Positions 7,295 to 15,362 of a DNA stretch of 49,624 nt are shown one piece after another (within the stretch, counting starts at the first letter, position 1; each line of letters starts with the position of its first letter). This DNA comes from a bacterium (GTDB lineage: Bacteria > Bacillota_I > Bacilli_A > RF39 > UBA660). A program made the translations under genes and the position numbers. The stretch is taken from the NCBI GenBank assembly GCA_030531905.1, contig JAUNMG010000002.1, positions 46,104-95,727 on the forward strand, in the 5' to 3' direction. Below the pieces are notes generated by a model. It did no database searches, was not told where the DNA came from, and worked only from the letters and a program-made list of their open reading frames with translations.

Positions 7295-8563
7295 ATGTTC
7301 GATTCATTAAAAGAAATTTTTGGAAATAATGTAAATGGATATTTTTGGTTAATTCTGTTACTTTCGTGGATTTTAGTTAGTAAAATTGAATTAGATAAAA
7401 ATAATACTAAAATTAAATTATCCCTAATTTATATTATTTTCTTCTTTTTAGCTTTATTTGATATATTTGATTTAAAGTTATTAATACCAATATTTATTGT
7501 TATTACATTTATTTTTCAAGAATTTATATTTGCAGATGAATTTCAAAAAATGATATTGAAGAAGAAATCATATTTGCTGTTAGATTATTTTTATAAAATG
7601 GTATTTGAATACAAAATGCTATATTTTATTTCATCTATATTTTTGCTATCTACTTATTTAAAAAACACTTTAAGCATTAATTCATCAATTATATATTCAC
7701 TTATATCAGTACTATCGTTTTTAGTCTTATGTAGTGGTATAATTAAAACTCTCAATAATGAGTTTAAAACTCTAGATTTTAATCAAATACATGAAAAAAT
7801 GATAAATATTATGTCATTTTCAAAATTTAGTTGCAATGATAAACTTTATGATTTTTCTAATATTCTTATTTATAAGGAAGATCGTTCATTTTTTATGAGA
7901 GAAAACTCTTATAATTGGTTAAGTATAGAATTTGTTATTTATAGATTAAAAAGAATTTATAAAGAATGTTCACACTACAAAGTATGTAAAATTAAATTTA
8001 TAGGGAAAATCAGTAACTATATACTATTTATTTTTAATTTAATACTTCAAATCTTAAATATGATAATAAAATTATTAAGAAAATTTATTCTTATTTTCTA
8101 CAAGGTAGTATTATGTAGAAAAAATATTAGATATTACATGAGAGGCTATTCCACAATTGAAATGCAATTAATAAGAACATTAGCAGTTATAGATGGTTAT
8201 TCATCACATGTATTTCAAAGAAAGGCATATGAAATGATTTATTCTAAAATTTTTTTTAGCTCTCTAAGATCATTTTATAAATATCATCATTATATTAATA
8301 TTTCTCAGTATAAATATTACCTAATATATCTTTATATAAGAGTTGCACCTGTTCGACTTAATAAAAAATTATATAAATCCATACTTGATTTATACAACAA
8401 AAAGAACATTAATGAAATTGAAATTGAAGAATTTTATATTTGGACTTTAGGATTATCACACGCTATTATTGACAACTCAGTAATTTACTCTCCTATAGTT
8501 GGAATATTTAATATGAAAAAGCGAAGATTAAAAAAATTAGTGAAACAGTTTAGTAAAGATTAA
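7295..8563 (+). CDS. Polytopic membrane protein with a divergent GT51-like (peptidoglycan glycosyltransferase) domain
   Basis: A 422-residue protein. Hydrophobic segments lie near residues 16-29, 41-56, 62-80, 110-120 and 130-150, with another pair at 240-272. The C-terminal part carries GT51 motifs in order: KEDRSFF at 194-200 (motif EDxxF with the catalytic Glu), RGYSTIEMQLIRT at 283-295 (motif GxSTIxxQL), FQRKAYEM at 307-314 (motif RKxxE with the second Glu), and YKYYLIYLYIRVA at 339-351 (motif xxILxxYLN). The true PBP1 in this window has the matching EDSRFYQH, GGASTLSMQ and RKFTD. The spacing between the first two motifs is about 88 residues, longer than usual, and holds two extra hydrophobic segments. 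There is no transpeptidase domain. RBS: GAAGGCGAT. A DUF4160 gene follows 47 nt later. It may act on lipid II or another polyprenyl glycan; activity is untested. Confidence 0.6.
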   Translation: MFDSLKEIFGNNVNGYFWLILLLSWILVSKIELDKNNTKIKLSLIYIIFFFLALFDIFDLKLLIPIFIVITFIFQEFIFADEFQKMILKKKSYLLLDYFYKMVFEYKMLYFISSIFLLSTYLKNTLSINSSIIYSLISVLSFLVLCSGIIKTLNNEFKTLDFNQIHEKMINIMSFSKFSCNDKLYDFSNILIYKEDRSFFMRENSYNWLSIEFVIYRLKRIYKECSHYKVCKIKFIGKISNYILFIFNLILQILNMIIKLLRKFILIFYKVVLCRKNIRYYMRGYSTIEMQLIRTLAVIDGYSSHVFQRKAYEMIYSKIFFSSLRSFYKYHHYINISQYKYYLIYLYIRVAPVRLNKKLYKSILDLYNKKNINEIEIEEFYIWTLGLSHAIIDNSVIYSPIVGIFNMKKRRLKKLVKQFSKD

Positions 8564-8610
8564 ATAAAAACTTTTTTTATCACTATTTAACAATAAGGAG
8601 TACTTTAAAT

Positions 8611-9213
8611 ATGGTAAAATTAAAATTCAAAATAGAATCATATTATTCAAATAATCGAAAGTTTAAAATAATCTATATTAGTAATAATTATGATGACACT
8701 TTAAAACTATCAGATATTTTAAAATCATTATATAAAAAGTATGGAATTGATAATAAAGAAGAATATAATATTGATATTTTTAATATAAATAAATTATTTT
8801 GGCATAAACATTTTTCTGATAGTATTATTGCAAATTTAGAATATAACCTATCTGACTACGAAAACTTAACCTTAAAGCAGTTAGAAAAGCAATTTTCAAT
8901 CTCTAATTTAGAAATACCTCTATGTTTAAACTATAATGACGCAGGAAGAAGTGTTGGAGATAGCAATGGAATTTCGTTTTATTTTCATTCAAACGAAAAA
9001 GATTTACATCATGTTCCACATATTCATTGCAAATATTCTGGTATTGAAACTAGAATAAATATTGCAAATTTAACAGTAATAGACAGACCATTCAAGAAAA
9101 ACAAAATGGATTATGCATTAAATATAGTCAAAGAAAATCAAAAAGATTTGTTACTTTACTGGCAAAAAGTTATTATCGATGGTGAATCATTAAAATTTAA
9201 TCTAAAGTTATAA
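8611..9213 (+). CDS. DUF4160 domain protein
   Basis: A 200-residue protein. The C-terminal half matches DUF4160: ISFYFHSNEKDLHHVPHIH at about 122-140, then a beta strand with ETRINIANLTV, then a helix containing ALNIVKENQKDLLLYWQK. The H-x-x-H-x-P-H-x-H cluster is the family hallmark. The N-terminal 110 residues are a separate, unrecognised alpha/beta region. RBS AAGGAG lies about 10 nt before ATG. DUF4160 proteins often sit in toxin-antitoxin-like or accessory loci and have no firm biochemical role. It is probably co-transcribed with the GT51-like gene (47-nt gap, same strand) and ends at the copy-4 hairpin. Confidence 0.75.
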   Translation: MVKLKFKIESYYSNNRKFKIIYISNNYDDTLKLSDILKSLYKKYGIDNKEEYNIDIFNINKLFWHKHFSDSIIANLEYNLSDYENLTLKQLEKQFSISNLEIPLCLNYNDAGRSVGDSNGISFYFHSNEKDLHHVPHIHCKYSGIETRINIANLTVIDRPFKKNKMDYALNIVKENQKDLLLYWQKVIIDGESLKFNLKL

Positions 9214-9261
9214 TTTATATACTGTTGTTAAGAATAACAAAATGTGAGAGTAATAATACGT

Positions 9262-9500
9262 AATAAAAGAATCGCTTTTCCCCACACCCCTTTGCGATTC
9301 TTTTGTTTTGATTTTAATTTCGATTTATATACTTTTAGAAAAATAAACGACTATTTTTTCAACTACACTTACCGGCGAAGCCCGCGATTTTTGAATTGTC
9401 GCGCTCCAACTCAAAAAAAGAAGTAGAAATGTGCCATTTCTACTTGCATAAACACTTGAATTACTTTATACTGAAAGTGTAATTTATATATGAGATTTCA
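9262..9500. repeat. Right inverted repeat of the nested cargo unit
   Basis: The reverse complement matches 4420-4640 in the same block order: hairpin element, AACGACTATTTT, GGCGAAGCCCGCGA (9374-9387), the perfect 9-bp hairpin GTAGAAATG/CATTTCTAC (9423-9443) and AAGTGTAATTTATATA at the outer end. One 21-bp block is identical in the two repeats. No clear target-site duplication is visible outside them. A short frame read through this stretch is repeat sequence, not a gene. Confidence 0.75.
9265..9304 (+). terminator. Conserved hairpin element, copy 4 (terminator of the DUF4160 gene)
   Basis: AAAAGAATCGC and GCGATTCTTTT form a perfect 11-bp stem. The 18-nt loop carries the conserved TTTTCCCCACACC, and TTTTGTTTTGATTTT follows. 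It sits 51 nt after the DUF4160 stop codon. It is the best-preserved member of the hairpin family of this island. Confidence 0.8.
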
Positions 9501-9561
9501 TTATTATATATTGTAAAATATACTAAAATCTATGTATGGGTCTATGGTATGATGAGTGAAA

Positions 9562-9609
9562 ACTCCAAAACCACTGTTGGGAGTTCGATTCTCTCATCCC
9601 CTGCCATTT
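9562..9609 (+). repeat. attachment site: tRNA-Trp 3' half, right copy of the 48-bp direct repeat
   Basis: Identical to 2688-2735. The 33 nt before it also lack an AGGGGAT acceptor strand, so this too is only a 3' half. It marks the right boundary of the 6.9-kb island; sequence to the right has no island-type repeats. Confidence 0.85.
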
Positions 9610-9613
9610 GAAT

Positions 9614-9640
9614 TTTAAGCAGCAGAAATGCTGCTTTTTA
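9614..9640 (+). terminator. Terminator following the right tRNA-Trp fragment
   Basis: TTTTAAGCAGCAG/AAATG/CTGCTTTTT forms the same stem as the hairpin at 2741 with a different loop and a T-run. It is the original tRNA-Trp terminator or its duplicate. Confidence 0.8.
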
Positions 9641-9679
9641 TATTTTATCAAATTTACTTTCTAATAGTTTATTATTTTA

Positions 9680-10111
9680 TCAAAAATGACCCTCATAATA
9701 ATAAAAATTATCGGTAATTTTTTCAGTATAATATGTATTATCACCATCTTTTTCTTTATATAAATAACCAATCCCATTAAATATTAATTCTTTTTCATCA
9801 ATAAACCATAAGCCATTAACTTCATTGTTAGTGGAATAATAAAATCCATAGTATCCAGTATTTGAACCAATTCCAACGCCACCACAATAAAATTCAATAT
9901 AACCATCTTCTGTTTTTGGATTAATTTCTTTAATTCCGTTAATCTTTAATGTTTGCTTATAATTATTATTTTTTATATCCTGTAATATAACTTTTTTATT
10001 TTCCTGAACAACTTCAAAAATATTTTCTTTTTCTAGATTATCTCTTAATAAACATCCCGAACAAAATAGTATTAAAAATATAACTATAATTGTCTTTAAA
10101 ATTTTCTGCAT
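9680..10111 (-). CDS. Small lipoprotein, unknown function
   Basis: A 143-residue protein with an N-terminal signal MQKILKTIIVIFLILFCSGC. The Cys in SGC is a likely lipidation site (the -3 position is Cys rather than Leu, so the lipobox is slightly off). The mature part is a small beta-rich domain with many Tyr, Gly and Asn residues. The last 57 residues are duplicated as a pseudogene inside the island at 4703. The start is supported by AGGTGATGAG before the ATG. It lies directly outside the right att site, so it is the first chromosomal gene after the island. No family recognised. Confidence 0.65.
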   Translation of the reverse strand: MQKILKTIIVIFLILFCSGCLLRDNLEKENIFEVVQENKKVILQDIKNNNYKQTLKINGIKEINPKTEDGYIEFYCGGVGIGSNTGYYGFYYSTNNEVNGLWFIDEKELIFNGIGYLYKEKDGDNTYYTEKITDNFYYYEGHF

Positions 10112-10185
10112 CTCATCACCTTTTTCTTCTTTTAAACACTGCGTGAATTATAGAAAAACAAACTATTTCTAGTCTGTTTCCTATA

Positions 10186-11373
10186 TTATCTGGTTAAAAG
10201 ATTGATAACCATATCATTACAAATATACAAATTAATTATATAAAAGCTTATCATCAATATAAAGTAAAATTTAAAATCATTCATCCTTGTTTTTTTAATG
10301 ATTCTTATCATAAGAACAAGTGCCACTACAAGTTCCATCGCTAGGAAAAGAATAACTTGTAATCTAAGAACCGTAAAACCATAATTTCCTATATATAGAA
10401 ACATACGATAGTATGAATTAAATATTAATAGGATAGAAAATATTATTAACACTACAGATAAAATTCTACTTTTTTTATTTGTTTCTAATATGGTTGATTT
10501 ATATTTTAAAAACATTATAATTGAAAAATTAATTATAGTTATTATTAATAGTTGAAAGAATCCTTCTCTAGCATAACTTGAATAAGTATAAGCTTCTGGT
10601 AATTTTAGAAAATTAAATGTCAACTTTGATATTTCTGATACTAGGAATAAAAGAAAAATAAAATTAATTATACTTAATATTATACATACGGTTATCTCAT
10701 TTGCATTCACTATCTTTACTGGAATGTTTTTTTCATCTTTATTTAAAATTATATTTACTACAATACTAAACATAACTATAAATGTTATTATTAATAAAAC
10801 TATATTACTAGCATCAAAATTTCCTAAAGAAAAAATTTTACTAACAAATGAGGAAAAATATTGATCAGCACTTATTAATAATACTAGTATAACAAAACCA
10901 ATGATTCCTCCTAGAGAAAGACCTAATATTGCATTTCCTATTTTTTCATTACTTATTTTCTTTTTAGTTGGTATCAAATATCCAAGATTAGCAAATACCT
11001 TCTTTGGAAATAATTTATAAATTTCTTTTAAACTTGTACCAGTTAGTTTGAAGTTTTCATTAACTAACATCATAAAGAAAAATGTATAACAAATTGTTAA
11101 AGCTAAAATATTTAAAATCTTATTTGAAGAAGCAATTTTAACCAGAAAACCACTTACTAATATTAATACTATTGGAATAAGTATAAAGAAAGATTTTTTA
11201 TTTATACTTATATTTTTAAGAATAATTAAATAACTTAATAACATTATTATAAATGGAATAACAATATCTTTTAAATACCAATCTATTTTTAAATTATGTG
11301 ATATTACTATCAAAATAGATGAAATTAGTATTATTATAATTTGATATATATTGATTATCTTTTTATTTTTCAT
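10186..11373 (-). CDS. DUF4173-family polytopic membrane protein
   Basis: A 395-residue, very hydrophobic protein with about ten membrane segments. The C-terminal block YSSYAREGFFQLLIITIIN followed by GFTVLRLQVILFLAMEL is the signature of DUF4173/DUF4153-type membrane proteins, often annotated as permease-like. Transport activity is not established. It is the last gene of a three-gene operon (DUF2975, XRE regulator, DUF4173); its start overlaps the end of the XRE gene by 11 nt. Confidence 0.75.
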   Translation of the reverse strand: MKNKKIINIYQIIIILISSILIVISHNLKIDWYLKDIVIPFIIMLLSYLIILKNISINKKSFFILIPIVLILVSGFLVKIASSNKILNILALTICYTFFFMMLVNENFKLTGTSLKEIYKLFPKKVFANLGYLIPTKKKISNEKIGNAILGLSLGGIIGFVILVLLISADQYFSSFVSKIFSLGNFDASNIVLLIITFIVMFSIVVNIILNKDEKNIPVKIVNANEITVCIILSIINFIFLLFLVSEISKLTFNFLKLPEAYTYSSYAREGFFQLLIITIINFSIIMFLKYKSTILETNKKSRILSVVLIIFSILLIFNSYYRMFLYIGNYGFTVLRLQVILFLAMELVVALVLMIRIIKKTRMNDFKFYFILMISFYIINLYICNDMVINLLTR

Positions 11374-11584
11374 TATCAGATACCTCGTCTTTATATTCTA
11401 ATATGTCACCTGGTTGACAATTCAAAGCTTTACAAATTACTTCTAAACTCGAAAATCTTACTGCCTTTGCCTTATTATTTTTTAATATTGAGAGATTTGC
11501 TAGTGTTATACCAGTAAGTTCACTAAGTTTATTTAGTGACATTTTTCTTTTAGCCATAACAACATCTAAATTAACTATTATCAT
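11363..11584 (-). CDS. XRE-family HTH regulator, YozG-like
   Basis: A 73-residue, single-domain Cro/C1-type HTH. The recognition region is LNKLSELTGITLANLSILKN, followed by LEVICKALNCQPGDILEY, the typical end of YozG-type regulators. It lies between a DUF2975 gene (8-nt gap) and the DUF4173 gene (11-nt overlap). YozG/DUF2975 pairs are a common Firmicutes module in which the regulator probably controls its own operon. A 15-bp direct repeat in the operon promoter is a candidate target. Confidence 0.85.
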   Translation of the reverse strand: MIIVNLDVVMAKRKMSLNKLSELTGITLANLSILKNNKAKAVRFSSLEVICKALNCQPGDILEYKDEVSDNEK

Positions 11585-11592
11585 ATAATCAC

Positions 11593-12045
11593 CTACACTG
11601 TATAATCTATTTCTTTCTTATATTCTATCGCTGATTTTATTACTTCTGCCAAAACATAGAAACTTAGGCTTGCTACAAAACAAATAAAACCTACTGCAAA
11701 AGATAACAGTGTTGGTATAAAAAATGCCTTAACAAGAATAATTAAAAATAAAATCATAAACAAAACTGAAATTACTTTTAGGGAAGATTCAACGGAAATA
11801 ACAAATACAGACTCTTTATATACCCTATTAAATATATCTCTTAATTTATAAACTATTACCAAACAAATAATATAACATAAATAAAAAGCAACTTTATAAT
11901 ATATATTTTGTTCTTCAAAATTAGGAACTCCTGATTCCTTAAATAGATTATATAGTCTTGGAATAAATAACAAACAAGCTATACCAATAATTAAAATAAT
12001 AATAAAGATAATTGAAACAATTTTCGCTATCAATGATTTTTTCAT
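11593..12045 (-). CDS. DUF2975 membrane protein
   Basis: A 150-residue protein with four hydrophobic segments, near residues 5-28, 46-62, 80-105 and 110-135. This size and the adjacent small XRE regulator fit DUF2975 (YoaS-like). The start is ATG at 12045, with GAGGTGAAAG just upstream; a longer frame to 12114 begins in the promoter and lacks an RBS. First gene of the operon. Function unknown; the pair is often proposed to sense a membrane state. Confidence 0.75.
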   Translation of the reverse strand: MKKSLIAKIVSIIFIIILIIGIACLLFIPRLYNLFKESGVPNFEEQNIYYKVAFYLCYIICLVIVYKLRDIFNRVYKESVFVISVESSLKVISVLFMILFLIILVKAFFIPTLLSFAVGFICFVASLSFYVLAEVIKSAIEYKKEIDYTV

Positions 12046-12064
12046 AACTTTCACCTCACTTGTA

Positions 12065-12125
12065 ATAATATTCCTATTTTTAATTAATGTCAATATATTT
12101 TTATCGTTTATCAATATATTTTTAT
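12065..12125 (-). promoter_or_regulatory. Sigma-A promoter with 15-bp direct repeats before the DUF2975 operon
   Basis: On the minus strand TTGACA (12093-12088) and TATTAT (12070-12065) are 17 bp apart. The 15-bp repeat TCAATATATTTTTAT occurs at 12090-12104 and 12111-12125, a 21-bp period equal to two helical turns. One copy overlaps the -35 box, so it is a plausible operator for the YozG-like regulator. Confidence 0.6.
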
Positions 12126-12195
12126 TTATAAATATTAAATTTATGCATTTTTTTAGATTATAATCATACTTTTTTTAAAATTTAGGCATAAATAG

Positions 12196-12256
12196 TTGAC
12201 TTTTTACATATTTTGTCATATAGTATACTGGTATACTGATTTAGTATATTAGTATA
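12196..12256 (+). promoter_or_regulatory. Promoter and operator of the TetR-YhgE/Pip operon
   Basis: TTGACT (12196-12201) and TATAGT (12219-12224) are 17 bp apart. A run of AGTATACT/GTATACT/AGTATAT/AGTATAT repeats (12221-12256) overlaps the -10 box and start point. This palindromic array is a likely TetR-family operator for autorepression. Confidence 0.65.
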
Positions 12257-12276
12257 TTTTTATAGGAAGTGATAAC

Positions 12277-12834
12277 ATGAATAAAAAGGAAACAGTTATA
12301 AATACCGCTAGAGAACTATTTACTAAATATGGATATAAGAAAGTATCCATGGATGAAATAGCAAAGGAAGCAAATGTGACAAAAAAAACAATTTACTCTT
12401 ACTTTAAAGATAAAGATTCTATGTTTTCATATTTTATCCGTGAGGAATTAGAAAAGATGAAAAAAAGAATTGAAAAGAAAGAAAATAGTAATTTGCCATT
12501 TATAGAAGTAGTCGCTTCTAATCTATACGATATGTTAATATTCCGAAAAGAAAGTTTACTAATTTCTACAATATCTAATGAAATGAAAACATCTGATGAT
12601 GAAAAGTATCATAAGTTTTTAAAAATCTATGATGATGAAATATTAAATTATCTAGAAGAAAAAATTAAAACCGAAGTAGACAACGGAAAAATAAAAGTTT
12701 GTGATACTCATTTAACTGCATTTATAATTTATAAAGTTTTTATAAGTTTGTTATTTGAATATGATTTAGATATTGATGAGAGAAAAGTAACTAAAGATGT
12801 TACTTCAATATTAAAAGAAGGATTATTAAATTAG
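12277..12834 (+). CDS. TetR/AcrR-family transcriptional regulator
   Basis: A 185-residue repressor. The N-terminal HTH (about residues 8-50) contains ARELFTKYGYKKVSMDEIA and ANVTKKTIYSYFKDKDSMF, typical TetR_N. The rest is a helical ligand-binding and dimer domain. RBS AGGAAGTGATAAC before ATG. It is followed 13 nt later by a YhgE/Pip gene, matching the yhgD-yhgE arrangement of Bacillus. It probably represses this operon through the palindromes around its own promoter; the ligand is unknown. Confidence 0.9.
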   Translation: MNKKETVINTARELFTKYGYKKVSMDEIAKEANVTKKTIYSYFKDKDSMFSYFIREELEKMKKRIEKKENSNLPFIEVVASNLYDMLIFRKESLLISTISNEMKTSDDEKYHKFLKIYDDEILNYLEEKIKTEVDNGKIKVCDTHLTAFIIYKVFISLLFEYDLDIDERKVTKDVTSILKEGLLN

Positions 12835-12847
12835 GGAGGTTTATATT

Positions 12848-14899
12848 ATGAAAAAGAAAAATAATAATTGGTTTAAATATGTTGTTTTAGTAGCAGTATT
12901 ACTAATTCCATTTATGTATAGTTTCTTCTACTTAAAAGCATATTGGAACCCATACGGTAAAGGTAATATTGATAATTTACCTGTTGCTGTTGTAAATAAT
13001 GATAAGGGAGATAAGGGTGATGAATTAATAGATAGTATTAAGGATTCTAAAAAGTTAAAACTTAGTGTTATTTCTTCTTCTAAAGCTAATGAAGGATTAA
13101 ATAATGGTAAATATTATGCTATTATCAATATTCCTGAAAGTTTTACTGAAGACATGGAAAGTGCTTCTAGTACAAATAAACATCACGCAACTATAACTTA
13201 TTCTCCAAATCAAAAATCTAATTACTTATCTAGTCAAATAATTAATACAGTTGTACTTACTGTTGAAAAAAATCTAGATAATGCAGTTAACTCTAAAATA
13301 GTTGAAAATCTATCTGACACAGTAGAATCTGTACCAAGTCAGTTAGATACAATTAGTTCTGGTTTTGGAAAATTAGAAGAAGGAACTAATAAATTAGCAG
13401 ATGGTAGTAATACACTTAATTCTGGAACTAAAGAATTAGCAAATGGTACTAGCCAAATAAAATCTACATTAAGTAGTTCAATAAATAGTTTATCAAGGGA
13501 ATTAACTGATAAAGAAAAACAACAAATTTTAGCTACTATAGCTTCTTCTAAAGATTTAAGTGATGAAAATATTGCTAATGCTGCTCTTACTGGTTTACAA
13601 TCTAACCAACAATATATGGCATTAAAAACTAAGTATGACAATGGTATGTCTCAATATAATTTTGGAGTAGCAAAATACAAAGCTGGAATTGAAAAATATA
13701 ATGCTAATTTAACTGATTATAATGCAGGTGTTGAAAAATATAATGCCACTTTAGCATTATATAATCTTACAGATGAGACAGTTACTGCTTGTATTAATAA
13801 TTCATCTGAACAATGTACAACCATTAAGCAAATAGTTGATTCAAAAGTAGCCTTAAATACTTCAAAAGCAGCTTTAGATCAAGCAAAAGATACACTTGAT
13901 AATTTAAAGACAACTCTAGATCAATCAAAAACTAACTTAGATACTTTAAAAACAGTTATTGATAGTTTGGAAGAAACTGCCAAACAAACAGCTATTGCTA
14001 CTGCTAAAAAAGTTTCACAACAAGTAGCTATTAGTACTGCATCTTCTGTTAAAGAAAATGCTACATTAACTACTAAACAATCATTAAACACTTTACTTTC
14101 TTATATTGATAAGATTGATTCTGGAGCTACTAAATTAAGTGATGGTTCAACTACATTAAATAATGGATTAACTACATTAAATAATAGTGTAAAATCATCT
14201 AAACAAGAATTAGATAGTAAAATCTCATCAACTAAAAAAGATGTTAAAAAAGTAGAAACACTTGCTGATTACAGTAAAGAACCTATTAAAGCTGAAACAA
14301 AAGAAGTTAATAAGGTAGCAAGCTATGGTACTGCATTTGCTCCATTATTTATTTCAATTGCTTTATGGGTAGGAAGCTTAATGCTATTCATCGTTCTATT
14401 CTTTGATAAAGAACAAAGATTTGGTTTACTTGGTATTGATAGTAAAAAACATGTTAAAAGATGCCTAGCTTATCATGGATTAGCTACTGTTTCTGGTATC
14501 GTATTAGGAGTTTTACTACAATTATTATTAGACTTTGATATTACAAATGTATTCTTATATTATATTAGTATAATCTTAGTATCTAATTGCTTCTTAGCAA
14601 TAATAGAATTCTTAATTGAAAACTTTGGTGATATTGGTAAATTTATAGCTTTAATTATTCTTGTATTACAACTAGGTGCTAGTGGTGGTACATTCCCAAT
14701 TGAAACTGTTACTAAGGGATTTAGATTCTTAAATCCAATGTTACCAATGACATATACTATTAAGTTACTAAAAGAACCACTAATAAGTATTGAATCTAGT
14801 CTATTAACTAAAAACTTTATAATTGTATTTACAATCTTTATAGTATTCTTTGGTATTAACTTGGGATTAAATATCTATAAAGAAAAACACCAAAAGTAA
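12848..14899 (+). CDS. YhgE/Pip-family membrane protein
   Basis: A 683-residue protein. A first membrane segment lies at 12-30, followed by the family signature AYWNPYGKGNIDNLPVAVVN. A large extracellular coiled region (about 35-490) contains repeats such as LADGSNTLNSGTKELANGT and LSDGSTTLNNGLTTLNNS. Five or six C-terminal membrane helices (about 497-680) resemble ABC-2 permeases. Pip of Lactococcus is a phage adsorption receptor, and YhgE/EsaA relatives work with type VII secretion. No ATPase or WXG100 gene is nearby, so the partner is unknown. RBS GGGAGG; an intrinsic terminator follows. Confidence 0.88.
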   Translation: MKKKNNNWFKYVVLVAVLLIPFMYSFFYLKAYWNPYGKGNIDNLPVAVVNNDKGDKGDELIDSIKDSKKLKLSVISSSKANEGLNNGKYYAIINIPESFTEDMESASSTNKHHATITYSPNQKSNYLSSQIINTVVLTVEKNLDNAVNSKIVENLSDTVESVPSQLDTISSGFGKLEEGTNKLADGSNTLNSGTKELANGTSQIKSTLSSSINSLSRELTDKEKQQILATIASSKDLSDENIANAALTGLQSNQQYMALKTKYDNGMSQYNFGVAKYKAGIEKYNANLTDYNAGVEKYNATLALYNLTDETVTACINNSSEQCTTIKQIVDSKVALNTSKAALDQAKDTLDNLKTTLDQSKTNLDTLKTVIDSLEETAKQTAIATAKKVSQQVAISTASSVKENATLTTKQSLNTLLSYIDKIDSGATKLSDGSTTLNNGLTTLNNSVKSSKQELDSKISSTKKDVKKVETLADYSKEPIKAETKEVNKVASYGTAFAPLFISIALWVGSLMLFIVLFFDKEQRFGLLGIDSKKHVKRCLAYHGLATVSGIVLGVLLQLLLDFDITNVFLYYISIILVSNCFLAIIEFLIENFGDIGKFIALIILVLQLGASGGTFPIETVTKGFRFLNPMLPMTYTIKLLKEPLISIESSLLTKNFIIVFTIFIVFFGINLGLNIYKEKHQK

Positions 14900-14905
14900 T
14901 TTTTA

Positions 14906-14940
14906 AAATCAACTAATCATTAGGTTAGTTGATTTTTTTA
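14906..14940 (+). terminator. Intrinsic terminator after the YhgE/Pip gene
   Basis: AAATCAACTAA and TTAGTTGATTT form an 11-bp stem with an 8-nt loop and a following T-run. Confidence 0.85.
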
Positions 14941-15007
14941 TTTAAATCTTTCAAAAATCATGATATATTAAGCATATACTTAAAAAAGTTAAGATGAGGT
15001 GATTTTT

Positions 15008-15358
15008 GTGTTTTGTAAGTATTGTGGAAGTGAACTTAAAGAGGATGCCGATTTTTGCTTATCATGTGGACGTCGAATAAAAGATGAGGTTAAAAAAGAT
15101 AATTCTATTGATATTCCAAAAGAATATAAACCAATCTCTGCTTGGGGATATTTTGGATATGAAATCTTATTCTCAATTCCAATAATTGGATTTATCTTAC
15201 TATTAGTATTTTCTTTTGGTGGTACATCTAATGTCAATTTAAAAAATTTTGCTAGATCATATTTCTGCCTTCTTATTCTAATAATTATAATTATTTTAGT
15301 TATTGCAGCATTAGGTATTTATGGATATGGTATATATAATACTATTAATAGTATTTAA
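15008..15358 (+). CDS. Zinc-ribbon membrane protein
   Basis: A 116-residue protein. The N-terminal zinc ribbon has two CxxC pairs (CKYCGSEL and CLSCGRR) near residues 3-24. Two membrane segments follow, about 45-68 and 80-105. The GTG at 15008 is chosen because GAGGTG lies 7 nt upstream; the frame also reads from a GTG inside that RBS. Such one-ribbon, two-helix proteins are common in Firmicutes and have no assigned function. It converges on recX across a shared terminator. Confidence 0.65.
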   Translation: MFCKYCGSELKEDADFCLSCGRRIKDEVKKDNSIDIPKEYKPISAWGYFGYEILFSIPIIGFILLLVFSFGGTSNVNLKNFARSYFCLLILIIIIILVIAALGIYGYGIYNTINSI

Positions 15359-15362
15359 AATT

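Noticed and set aside
9244..9426. 60-codon plus-strand frame after the DUF4160 gene
   Set aside because: It runs through the hairpin and inverted-repeat sequence, has no RBS, and its translation only mirrors the repeat.
9532..9606. Complete tRNA-Trp at the right att site
   Set aside because: The 33 nt before the anticodon give ATGTATG instead of AGGGGAT and no acceptor stem forms, so only the 3' half is present.
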